NCBI GenBank assembly: GCA_938743325.2
Contig: OW568874.1
Coordinates: forward strand, 682,001 to 746,000
Length of the DNA: 64,000 nt
Direction: 5' to 3'
Source of the DNA: Pycnococcus provasolii
Lineage: Eukaryota > Chlorophyta > Pseudoscourfieldiophyceae > Pseudoscourfieldiales > Pycnococcaceae
Each line of letters starts with the position of its first letter. Position 1 is the stretch's first letter. The position numbers and the translations under genes are program-made. Below are positions 38,706 through 47,776 of the stretch, piece by piece. Under the pieces are notes generated by a model. It saw only the letters and a program-made list of their open reading frames with translations, was not told the DNA's origin and did not search any database.

Positions 38706-39288
38706 TCCACATGTGCGAAACTACCCGTACGTCGTTGTTGTTTTCTTTTCCCATCCATTTACAGGTAACCTGTGTGTAATAACACCAAAACATGCATGAT
38801 AAGAGTATGTACACTATGCATAGCCTCACTCGTGTAATTACGGCTTGAAGCGCGTGTCCCATGATCCCGAACGCCGACCCCTCACCAGTCCCCTCGCCGA
38901 CGAACCGAACCCGGAACTCACCTAAGGTAAAAAAATGCCTTGAACCCTGAAAACCCGGAAGAACCCGGAAAGAGAGAACGGAAAAGAACGGAAAGACAGA
39001 ACGGAAAGAGAGTTAGGGTTTTCCCCCATCCCAAACCCTAGCTAGAGCAAAGAGGAGCTAGCTACCTTTAGGGTTACTTCTCCGCCGAGTTCTTTTCCGC
39101 CCCCGGCTGCCCGGGGTGCGGGGTCGGAGGCGTTTTCCCGTCCTTATCCGATTAATTGAGGAAGGCCCGGGGCGTGGAAGAAGAACCCCCTTTTTGGGAA
39201 GCGCGTGGCCTGCTTTCCATTCCCTTTCTGGCTGAGGCTCATTCTCCCCATTACCCCTCCGCTCCGCACCTCAATCCCTCGAGGTGCC
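38706..39288. other. Intergenic spacer with telo-box-like words before the FTSH11-like gene
   Basis: No gene is seen. The spacer contains TGTAA after TFIIS (38775), GGAAAGA/GAACGGAAAG short repeats at about 38955-39012, a TTAGGGTTTT word at 39013, AAACCCTA at 39033-39040 and TTTAGGGTTAC near 39067. The last 100 bp before the ATG are GC-rich. Confidence 0.5.
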
Positions 39289-42063
39289 ATGGCGGCTTTG
39301 AAAGTACCTGCTGCTCGTGGTGTTAGTGGGACACCTCCTCGTGGGCTTTGTGGGCTTTCCCTTCGCTCCGCCCGTGCCCGTGCCCGTGCCCGTATTCATG
39401 GTCATGCTCGCTCTCCTATTCGTCATGTGACCCATGATTCTCCATCAGTGGTGCGTCCTTCCTCATCGTCATCGCCATCTTTCTCTTCGTCTTCGTCTTT
39501 ACCGTTTTTGGGGTCACCATCTTCCCGGGTTCCAGTGAGGGTGGTGTGCGCAACTTCTTCGTCAGGAGGAGGAGAAACATCACCATCATCCTCAGGAGGA
39601 GGAGGATCCTCAGCGTCACAGGATAATAGTAGTAAGAACAGTTCGTCACCGCCGTCGTCGTCCTCAAAGGCCGCGGCGGAAGCTGCTGCAGCCGCAACTG
39701 CGACGACGACGACGATGGAAAAGGAGGAAAAGACTTCTGAAAAGAAATCAGCCGGTGAAGAAGAAGAAGACGAAACATCGTGGCGCGCTCGTCTCGCCAA
39801 ATCCACGTCGTCGGCGGGAAATACCCTAAAGCGCGTCGCGGCTGTTCCCGCACGCGCGTGGGAAAATAGGCCGTGGGGACGGATCCCCAGACTTCGCAAA
39901 AAGGTGGAAAAAGATCCCGCCGACGGAGCGGCGCAGCTCGAATACGTGCTCGCACTCTCCAAGAGAAGCCCCGACGCGGCAGTCACGTACGTCGAGGCGA
40001 CGGACGCCGCGACAGGGGCTGGCATCGTCGCCGCGTACCTCTCGTCGCTCGTCAAGGCGGGAAAGATGACGGCGTGGGTGTCGCCCGCACCCTTGCCATC
40101 CGCGGCAGCACGTGACACCGCCATGGCTACGCTGCTCGACAACCTGCGTCAACGCGCGTCGCCGAAAATGGCTGCGGACGGAGAAGCGGACGTCGGAATC
40201 GGCACAACTGCAACCAGGCCGCTGCACGTCGCCATGCCTGCGTCGTGGTCACTCGTACCAGGCGCTGCCGCCGGCAACACAACCACAGCCGTCGCGGCGG
40301 CTGCACCTCCGGGAAACCCCTTCCTGCGCTTCCTGCGCGACGTGCTGTACACGATGCTCGTGCTCGTATTCGTGAGCATACTGTGGCTGTGCAGCGGCGC
40401 TGCGCTGCGACGATCGCTGCAAGGCCCGTCAACGTCGTCTGCGACATCATCCTCCTCCTCCACGTCCTCCTCCTCCACCTCCTCCTCCTCCGCAAATAAC
40501 AATGCACCATCCTCCTCAGCCTTCCCGCCTGGCCTACCAAGCAGCATCGTCGGCGGCAACAAGGACAACAAGGATGGCAAGTCGTCGGACGGCGCGAATG
40601 CCGGCGGTTCGTCATCAGCCAAGGAGAGTCCGTACGCGCCCAAGGAGTACAACAAGGAGACGATGGATGCGAAGCACATCAAGTCGTTTGCCGACGTGAA
40701 GGGATGCGACGAGGCGAAAGAGGAGCTTGCGGAAATTGTCGACTACCTGCGCAATCCTGCCAAGTTCAGCCGGCTTGGCGGCAAGCTGCCAAAGGGAGTC
40801 CTGCTAACAGGACCTCCGGGAACGGGGAAAACTCTGCTCGCCAAGGCTACGGCTGGCGAGGCGGGAGTTCCGTTCCTGTACCGCTCGGGAAGCGAATTCG
40901 AGGAGATGTTCGTGGGAGTGGGAAGCCGGCGTGTGCGCACGCTGTTCCAGACGGCGAAGAAGAAGGCCCCGTGCATCGTATTCATCGACGAGCTCGACAG
41001 CGTGGGTGGATCGCGCAAGCAGTGGGAGAGTCACACGCGCAAGACGCTGAACCAGCTTCTTGTGGAGATGGACGGCTTCGAGGCGAATGAGGGCGTGATT
41101 GTGCTCGCGGCGACGAACCTGCCAGAGTCGCTCGATGCGGCGCTGACGCGTCCTGGCCGATTCGACCGGCACGTCGCTGTGCCCAATCCCGATGTCAAGG
41201 GTCGTCGCGAAATCCTCGAACTTTACCTCCAGGACAAGCCGTACGACAAGACGTCCGTGAACATCGACGCACTGGCGAGAGGAACGACCGGCTTCTCCGG
41301 CGCGGATCTGTACAACCTCGTCAACACCGCCGCGGTGCAGGCGGCAATGGAGAACCTCAACGAGATTACCGGCCCAACGCTCGAGTTTGCGAAGGACAAG
41401 ATTCTCATGGGCGCCGAACGAAAGAGCGCGGTGATCAGCGAGGAGAATCGCAAGCTGACCGCCTACCACGAGTCTGGTCATGCGATCGTCGCTCTGCTGA
41501 CACGCGGCGCGTACCCTGTGCACAAGGCTACGATCATGCCGCGTGGAAACGCGCTCGGGATGGTGATGCAGCTGCCCGACAAGGACGAGACGTCGCAGAG
41601 CAAGCAGCAAATGCTCGCTCGCCTCGACGTCTGCATGGGCGGTCGAGTCGCAGAGGAGCTCATCTTTGGTTCGGACATGGTCACGACAGGTGCACGCGGT
41701 GACCTGCGTTCGGCGACCAGCCTCGCTCGCCACATGGTCATGCACTGTGGCATGAGCGACGAGGTTGGCCCCGTTTACATCTCCGACGAGGACCGTTCGT
41801 CGGCGCACTCCACCATCTCGCCGTCGCTGCTAGCGAAGGTGGACACGGAGGTGATGCGACTGCTGCGCGAGGCTGACGCGCGCGTGAGCCGCCTGCTCAA
41901 AGCTCACGAAAGCGACCTGCACAAGCTCGCAGGTGCGCTGCTGGATAAGGAGACGCTCGATGGTTCGACAATACGCGGCCTTCTGAGCCCGACCCTGCAA
42001 GCCAAGGCGGAAGCTGCAGGCAACAAGCTTGATGCAAAAAAATCTGTAAAGCGCACTGTGTAG
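39289..42063 (+). CDS. FTSH11: FtsH-type AAA zinc metalloprotease, FTSH11/YME1-like
   Basis: The protein has 924 residues from ATG 39289. A Ser/Arg-rich transit region with Ser, Glu and Gly/Ser runs precedes one clear membrane helix near residue 350 ([17 protein letters not shown]). The AAA domain has Walker A GPPGTGKT (about 505), Walker [13 protein letters not shown] and the second-region [12 protein letters not shown]. The protease has the zinc site HESGH (about 726) and downstream Asp-containing [13 protein letters not shown], so it should be active. A single N-terminal helix and the C-terminal block GPVYISDED...[13 protein letters not shown] resemble plant FTSH11 (plastid, i-AAA type) more than thylakoid FTSH1/2. 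Telo-box-like words lie 210-280 bp upstream. Confidence 0.9.
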   Translation: MAALKVPAARGVSGTPPRGLCGLSLRSARARARARIHGHARSPIRHVTHDSPSVVRPSSSSSPSFSSSSSLPFLGSPSSRVPVRVVCATSSSGGGETSPSSSGGGGSSASQDNSSKNSSSPPSSSSKAAAEAAAAATATTTTMEKEEKTSEKKSAGEEEEDETSWRARLAKSTSSAGNTLKRVAAVPARAWENRPWGRIPRLRKKVEKDPADGAAQLEYVLALSKRSPDAAVTYVEATDAATGAGIVAAYLSSLVKAGKMTAWVSPAPLPSAAARDTAMATLLDNLRQRASPKMAADGEADVGIGTTATRPLHVAMPASWSLVPGAAAGNTTTAVAAAAPPGNPFLRFLRDVLYTMLVLVFVSILWLCSGAALRRSLQGPSTSSATSSSSSTSSSSTSSSSANNNAPSSSAFPPGLPSSIVGGNKDNKDGKSSDGANAGGSSSAKESPYAPKEYNKETMDAKHIKSFADVKGCDEAKEELAEIVDYLRNPAKFSRLGGKLPKGVLLTGPPGTGKTLLAKATAGEAGVPFLYRSGSEFEEMFVGVGSRRVRTLFQTAKKKAPCIVFIDELDSVGGSRKQWESHTRKTLNQLLVEMDGFEANEGVIVLAATNLPESLDAALTRPGRFDRHVAVPNPDVKGRREILELYLQDKPYDKTSVNIDALARGTTGFSGADLYNLVNTAAVQAAMENLNEITGPTLEFAKDKILMGAERKSAVISEENRKLTAYHESGHAIVALLTRGAYPVHKATIMPRGNALGMVMQLPDKDETSQSKQQMLARLDVCMGGRVAEELIFGSDMVTTGARGDLRSATSLARHMVMHCGMSDEVGPVYISDEDRSSAHSTISPSLLAKVDTEVMRLLREADARVSRLLKAHESDLHKLAGALLDKETLDGSTIRGLLSPTLQAKAEAAGNKLDAKKSVKRTV

Positions 42064-42258
42064 AAATGATTGCCAAGTTTTTTTCCCCTTCTCTTTATTT
42101 ATAACCAATTCACCAAATCCGATATGCCTGGGGAGAGATGCGTGCAAAAATCATTTCGTTAATTACATTCGTAAGATATCAAAGTAAACCAATACAACTC
42201 AATTTCAAGGAGACCTCTCCAAGAAAAAAAAATGGGGGGGAAGGGAGGGCAACTAAGG

Positions 42259-43968
42259 TTATGTGAGATTAGCAACAATCACCCATGGGCCAGACGGCTC
42301 AGGTGCGTTCAGGTCACGAAGCGCCTCCTCCATGCACGACGACATCTCGCCACACGTTCGAGCGCCGCGCACATTCGACACACCCATACCTCGAGCGAGC
42401 TCCTCCCACTGCAGAGGGGGATCGCCAAGGTCCGTCATCGACCGAGATGCGGGGCCGGAAGCCTGGATACGCTGGCGCATGAGCTCAATCTTGAGGATCT
42501 GGTACGCATTGTTGAAGCACACGATCGTCAGCACACGAAGGCGCTCTCGCGCCTGCGTCCACAGCGACTGACATGTATACATGCCCGACCCATCAGCCTG
42601 CAGGTTAATGACGACGCGGTCGGGGCAAGCTACCGCGGCACCAACCGCCATGGGCATGCCAATGCCAATCGCGCCGCCGGTGAGAGCGAGGTGCGAGAAT
42701 GGCGGGCACTTCGCGGATGCATCCCAGTACGAGCCGCCACTCGTGAGCGACTCGTCGACGAGGATGGTGTTCTCTGGCTGGTGGTGCGCGACAATTGTGC
42801 ACAGATGTGGCCCGCTGAGCTTGGCATCTGACGCGGGCAGAGCCGGCCTGCTGACGCCGCTTGGTGGGCACATCGAGCCTCGGCAGTTCACGCCGGGCGT
42901 GATCGCCTCTGAGCCAAGCTCTTTCTCTAGCAGGTGAAGCGCACCCGTAACGTCGAATCCGGTGTCAACCTGCCAGATGTGGTCGTCGCCAATAGGAGGC
43001 AGCATGTCGTCGCTGGGCCCGTCCTTGTATCCAAACAGCGCCACGGGAAGGCGCGCGTCCAAGCAGAGCACCTCGTGGTACTTGGCAAACTCCGCCTTCG
43101 CTTCCTGCGGGAAGTATGGAATGCGCGTCGCGAGCGGGAAGCCCGCACCGCGATCGACTCGCGCAAATGCGTTCTCGATGATGACGGACGCCTTGGACGG
43201 CCCACCGAGCGATGCGGCAATACGCCCCACCGCCTTGAACGCGTCGCCGACGAGCGCCTCGCCGCCGGCGTACATCAGGATACGCTTGTTCTCGGCACTC
43301 GCGCGCTTGAGCGCCTGGGCGCACGCCGAGAAGAATTCGCGAGCACCCTCGTCAGGAAGGATGCGTGTTTCGCCGTGGTGATGGTCGGCAGGTGCCGGCG
43401 CCGGCGCCTCGACGACGTGCGTCGGCGGCGCGTCGGACCCGTCCGCCGCCTCCCACGTGCGATCGTGCGGCATAACGAGCGTCGCGATGCGGCTCCCGTT
43501 GACAACGTTGGGCACCTGCACGGCGTCGACGGCTGCCGTTAAGTCGTTCGGAAGTGCGCCCGGCGCGAGGCTCACATGCACGTGCTTGCTAACCGTCTCC
43601 GCGAGCTTCACGACGTCCATCTCCAGCAGGCTATCCTTGCCGCGGTGCCACGTCGCCATCTCCCCGACGAGCACGACGATGGGCGATCCCGCACGCCGAG
43701 CGTTGTGCAAGTTTGCGAGTCCGTTTGCGAGTCCGACTCCCAGGTGCAGGAGGACGAGCGCCGGCTTGCGTGCCATTCGCGCGTACCCGTCCGCCGCGCC
43801 TGTGCACACGTTCTCGTGCAGTCCTAGCACGCCGCGCATGTCAGGCGAGGAGTCCATTGCGCCGACGAGCCACATTTCCGTGGTTCCTGGGTTGGCGAAG
43901 CAGACTTCTACATCGGCATCTACGGCGGCGGCGAGCAGGGCGGCGGCGCCGGTGGAGGTGGACGCCAT
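42259..43968 (-). CDS. Thiamine-diphosphate-dependent enzyme, acetolactate synthase/benzoylformate decarboxylase-like
   Basis: The protein has 569 residues from ATG 43968. The N-terminal PYR domain has FANPGTTEMWLVGAMD and the activating Glu in GVLGLHENVCTGAADGYARM. The C-terminal PP domain has the ThDP/Mg motif, about QADGSGMYTCQSLW to CFNNAYQ, with the GDG position read as ADGSG and the usual NN. The family includes acetolactate synthase, benzoylformate decarboxylase and bacterial-type 'ALS large-subunit-like' enzymes. The lack of a transit peptide and the residues around the active Glu suggest a decarboxylase or carboligase outside branched-chain synthesis. The substrate is unknown. Horizontal origin from bacteria is possible but untested. 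TGTAA follows near 42163 on the minus strand. Confidence 0.85.
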   Translation of the reverse strand: MASTSTGAAALLAAAVDADVEVCFANPGTTEMWLVGAMDSSPDMRGVLGLHENVCTGAADGYARMARKPALVLLHLGVGLANGLANLHNARRAGSPIVVLVGEMATWHRGKDSLLEMDVVKLAETVSKHVHVSLAPGALPNDLTAAVDAVQVPNVVNGSRIATLVMPHDRTWEAADGSDAPPTHVVEAPAPAPADHHHGETRILPDEGAREFFSACAQALKRASAENKRILMYAGGEALVGDAFKAVGRIAASLGGPSKASVIIENAFARVDRGAGFPLATRIPYFPQEAKAEFAKYHEVLCLDARLPVALFGYKDGPSDDMLPPIGDDHIWQVDTGFDVTGALHLLEKELGSEAITPGVNCRGSMCPPSGVSRPALPASDAKLSGPHLCTIVAHHQPENTILVDESLTSGGSYWDASAKCPPFSHLALTGGAIGIGMPMAVGAAVACPDRVVINLQADGSGMYTCQSLWTQARERLRVLTIVCFNNAYQILKIELMRQRIQASGPASRSMTDLGDPPLQWEELARGMGVSNVRGARTCGEMSSCMEEALRDLNAPEPSGPWVIVANLT

Positions 43969-44087
43969 GGAGCGCAGTGATCAGCCTTGGGCCCTGTGGA
44001 GGTGTGGGGCAGTGGGGGGGGCGTTACTGGGGGAGGGGAGGGTACTGTAACGCAAAAAAATTAAAAAAGTGATAAGGAAGCACCCCC

Positions 44088-44775
44088 TATATAGCACGAG
44101 AAATGGCCAGATTATAGGCCAAAATCGCTGTTTTTGGCCAGATTATAGGTTTTTCCTAACCCTAATATAAAATAACAGGACCAGCGGTTTCGACCAGGAA
44201 GGGATCCCTGCCTCGCCTCTGGTCCTGTCGTCAGGTCGGCTTCTCCTCCGGCTTCTCCTCCTGAGCAGAGTTTCGTTGCACCTCCTTTGTAAGACGCAGT
44301 CAGCCCTTCCCCCTTCCTTCTGGGACTGTACGCTTCCCCCTTAAGGTTCATCGTCTCCGTGCGCGCGGCCTAAGGCTCCATACCGGGGCGCGCAAGGCGC
44401 GCGCCCCGGTGTTCCCGCCTTGTGCCGTGCTCCTCCGCAGACACCTTACACACCTTACACTACTACTAGGACTTAAAAGACACCAAGCAACGCAAAAAAA
44501 AGACTCATTTTCATGCCACGTGTATGTGCATTCAAGATCGGTGACACAAATTGCGATTTTGGCGTTAACGGACTAAATCCGAACCCAGCGGACAACCCTT
44601 GACAACGGGGATAGGGCGGAAGTTATAGGTTTTAGGGATTAGGGTGTAGGGTTAGGGATTAGGGTGTAGGGTTAGGGATTAGGGTGTAGGGTTAGGTCTA
44701 GGGTTAGGAAAAACCTATAATCTGGCCAAAAACAGCGATTTTGGCCTATAATCTGGCCATTTCTCTATATAGCAC
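44088..44775. mobile_element. Non-autonomous Mutator-like element (MITE) with 67-bp perfect TIRs
   Basis: The element spans 44098-44765 (668 bp). Its ends begin GAGAAATGGCCAGATTATAG and are perfect inverted repeats for 67 bp. They are flanked by identical 10-bp duplications TATATAGCAC at 44088-44097 and 44766-44775. The 9-11 bp duplication, long TIRs and G-rich start are typical of Mutator-like elements. No ORF encodes a transposase. Inside each TIR, GGCCAGATTATAGG occurs twice. The interior has a TTAGGG-like 20-bp tandem repeat (44634-44712). Perfect TIR identity and an intact target duplication suggest recent insertion. Confidence 0.85.
44634..44712. repeat. TTAGGGATTAGGGTGTAGGG tandem array inside the MITE
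   Basis: About 3.5 copies of a 20-bp telomere-like unit lie next to the right TIR of the element. They may be captured interstitial telomere repeat or sub-terminal transposase-binding repeats. Confidence 0.8.
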
Positions 44776-45025
44776 ACCTTTGTCCCAAACTCAAGACGGT
44801 CGGGGTTTAGCAACAAAGTGTGTGTGTTTGATTCTTCTCCTCCCAAACCAGAGGGGGGCTGGACGGATTCGGGGAGGGTTTTCCCCGAGCTCCCCTCCTG
44901 ACACAGCCCCCACACAGTTTTGTGACAGTAGTTCTTCTCGAGGACAACGTAGGCGCGGTGACGAGAGAGATGGTGAAGGAAAAGTATGGAGTCGTTACAA
45001 GGGAGAGAATAGGTCGGGCCCAATT

Positions 45026-45075
45026 CTATAACGGGGCATCCCGTTATAGGGGTTTATCACGTGATCGGTCACGTG
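45026..45075. promoter_or_regulatory. Palindrome cluster with two CACGTG boxes
   Basis: A perfect 10-bp hairpin (CTATAACGGG, 4-nt loop GCAT, CCCGTTATAG) at 45026-45049 is followed by CACGTG at 45058-45063 and 45070-45075, each within a longer palindrome (ATCACGTGAT, TCACGTGA). It lies inside the Mutator-like element. It could be a relict promoter. Confidence 0.45.
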
Positions 45076-45442
45076 ATCAACCAACGGCTCTCTTACAATA
45101 GTAACCAAACAATAAAGTATCCCTAAATAATAACCTCAACAATACATATATACGTTGTCTAGTTCGGGGTTAGTCTCACACACCACCCCAAGGTATAAAT
45201 GTATGGCTGAAATTTTGAATAACTGAGTAATGATTTATGAGTGAAAAGAAAAACCTGTAGTGCAGGGGAAAAGAAAACCCATAAACCTCAAAATGATATC
45301 ACAGTCCGTCGTGAAATCTTGGTTGGAAAGCTTGATCAGAGCTTGAGAAATCGGCAGAATTTATGCCAAAGAAAAATGCATGCATGTCAATATAAAAAAC
45401 CTCAGGCGCATATTGTCGCCGTCACGGGTTGACTGGCCAGTA

Positions 45443-45850
45443 TTAGAAAATGAAATCGATATCATCTGGAGAGCTTGCTGCAGATGTTGCCTGAGACCAA
45501 TTGTGCCAGGAGATGTGTGCTCGTGCTCGCTTAGATGAGCGTGAGTCAGATGTAGAAGCCGCAGATGTTTTGCGTTTGCCTAATGTGACTGAAAGTTCAG
45601 AATGTTGGTAATTGCTATCACCACCCCAAACGCGGATCATCCTGCGTAATTTTATTATTGTTTGTATTGGGAGTGGTTTAGTAAGCATATCAGATGGATT
45701 TTCTGTACCTGGTATGTGTCTAATCGAAAGCTCATTGGCTTTGTAATGCTCGCGAACGAAGAATAATCGAATACGAATATGTTTCTGGAGCGTGGTATGC
45801 ATCACGTGTGACGCACACAAAAAATATACCTGAAAGTAGCTGAGTATGTG
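45443..45850 (-). mobile_element. Ty1/copia retrotransposon fossil (RNase H C-terminal piece)
   Basis: Fossil of the copia superfamily. The visible part is the final part of RNase H (KHIRIRLFFVREHY...LSIRHIPGTENPSDMLTKPLP), a signature near the pol C-terminus. A downstream AT-rich part to about 44925 could be 3' non-coding or LTR-derived, but no paired LTRs are visible. The element is broken and strongly truncated; gag, protease, integrase and reverse transcriptase are absent. It is enclosed by the inverted repeats of the Mutator-like element. Its age is probably older than that element's insertion. Confidence 0.65.
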
Positions 45851-46028
45851 AGGTATGTATCTGCCCAGTTTCAGCTGCGGCAAATGTGTTCTCGCACATA
45901 CGCACGACGTCGCGCATGGCGGAGTCAACGCGGCGCCATAGGCGCCCATCTCCACTCAAACTGTGTGGGGGCTGTGTCAGGAGGGGAGCTCGGGGAAAAC
46001 CCTCCCCGAATCCGTCCAGCCCCCCTCT

Positions 46029-46646
46029 TCCCAAACCCCCAAAATACTACTGACCCCGAGTTCCTCCCGTCAACGCCGTTTCAGCCAGCATGCGGGCGTG
46101 CGTTCCGAGAGGTTGGATGGTCCGGACGTTGGAAAACCAAAAACCCAACCAAGCCGGAACCCCAAGGACAGGACAGGCCAGGAGCAAAATATGCACCAAG
46201 CAACGGTGTATCCCCCAAGGCGGGTGAAAAGACGGAGTTTGTTTGGCCCAAGGACCTTTTCACCCTCGGCCCCTCCGCCCGTTATTTGTTCGCCATTCCC
46301 GGCTCATGCGAAACATGTCACGCTGTGAATGTGGTGCCCAGTGGTGGTTCGGAGTAGTCAGTGCAGCTCTTTTGCAGGCTTGTATGGTCTTTGTGGTATG
46401 GTCTTTGTGAGAGGTCTATGGTTGCGCCTCTACAGGTACAGTCTTTTTTACTTATTGGCTCGTTGGCGTATTTAGTATACCTTGGCTCCTTTCGTTCATT
46501 GATTGGCTCGCTCATTGATTCGTCCTCATCAATCACTGCACACGTTGGTCGGTTGGTCCTCATCATACCTGATAGATTGGCAGCGCGCAGGCGTTTGTTG
46601 ATTGGCTCATATAAAACAGTATACCATAATAGTGGTAGTAACGAAG
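46029..46646. promoter_or_regulatory. Upstream region of the LRR gene with a TATA box
   Basis: No gene is supported in this 618 bp. TCATATAAAACAG at 46607-46619 is a good TATA box, about 35-40 bp before the ATG of the LRR gene, implying a short leader. Short direct repeats TATGGTCTTTGTG occur at about 46382 and 46397, and ATTGGCTC recurs at 46453, 46502 and 46601. Confidence 0.5.
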
Positions 46647-47743
46647 ATGATGACGACGAATGTCAGGAACATGCGATCGATCGTCACGGCATCATCAGCC
46701 GTTCTGGTCGCTCTGCTTGCTGTCGTCGTAATGCTAAGTGCCGTGAGTGGTGTGAGCGCAGACAGTTCGACGACGACGACTTATGAGACGACGAAGTACG
46801 TTGATGAATACAACTCAGGCTACTACGGTGATGAATACAAATCAGGCTACTATCCCAAGTACAAGTGGTGGGCGCCGTGGACGTGGAAGTACAGCAGCAA
46901 CAAGTACAACGACAACAAGTACGACTCTGGATACGACTCTGGATACAGCAAGTACGGCTCTGGATACGGCTACAGCAAGTACGACTCTAAATATGGAGTT
47001 GGGCCGTACTATGGGAAGCAGTACGAGCAGGACGAGCACTACCCGTGCGACACGTTCTACCCCAAGCCGAAGTGGTACTCGCCGTTTACATGGAAGTATC
47101 GCAAGTATGCCAAGTTTGACTACTACTCTGGTCCTTGCGAAGTAAAGAAGGAAGAACACTGTCTTCCCTTCTGGGGAAAAGATCTTCCTGACGATGCGAG
47201 TGAAGCTACTTGGTACACTGTCACTTATGCTTCTGGTGGTGGTGGGTGCCATGGCGGTGCCAAAAATGGGTGCAGCACGGCCGTGATGGGTGGTGATGCC
47301 AGCACGGGTGGTGATACCCGTCGTCGTCAGCTTCTCGACCGTCCTAACCCGCGGCCTCTATACGAAACTCAGTACTTCTATGCGAAGTCAGAAGCGCATG
47401 GCTTGACGTTCACTCTCACGAATTACTACCACAACAATGAAAAGTGGGTATGTGCGATTGACGATATCAGCCGCAAGAGTGCAATTTGTACGATGGCTGG
47501 ACACTTTGGAGGAGGCTATTCTACACCTGAAAAGTGCATCCTTACGTTTAAAACGCATCAAAAGGGTGGAAAGTGCATTCCACACCACATGGCACTCGAC
47601 TGTGGGAAGCCACCGTACGTTGAAACGAGCAAATTCAGCAAGATTGACTACCGTGACATTCCCCACAAGGACATCACAACAACAACAACAACAACAACAG
47701 CAGCAGCAACAACAACAACAACAACAACAACAACAGCAGCAGC

Positions 47744-47776
<33 letters not shown>

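Larger units (their letters stand above)
44850..46028. mobile_element. Second Mutator-like element (1.18 kb) carrying a copia fossil fragment
   Basis: Inverted repeats of 71 bp, identical throughout, occupy 44850-44920 and 45958-46028 and begin AGAGGGGGGCTGGACGG. They are flanked by the 9-bp duplication TCCCAAACC (44841-44849 and 46029-46037). This is again Mutator-like. The interior of about 1,040 bp is AT-rich and encodes no transposase; instead it contains the C-terminal end of a Ty1/copia RNase H on the minus strand. The structure fits a Pack-MULE-type element that took up foreign sequence, or a MITE into which the fragment was carried earlier. It lies only 84 bp from the first element. 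Confidence 0.75.

Noticed and set aside
40804-41808. 334-codon antisense ORF within the FTSH11-like gene
   Set aside because: Shadow of the AAA/protease coding frame.
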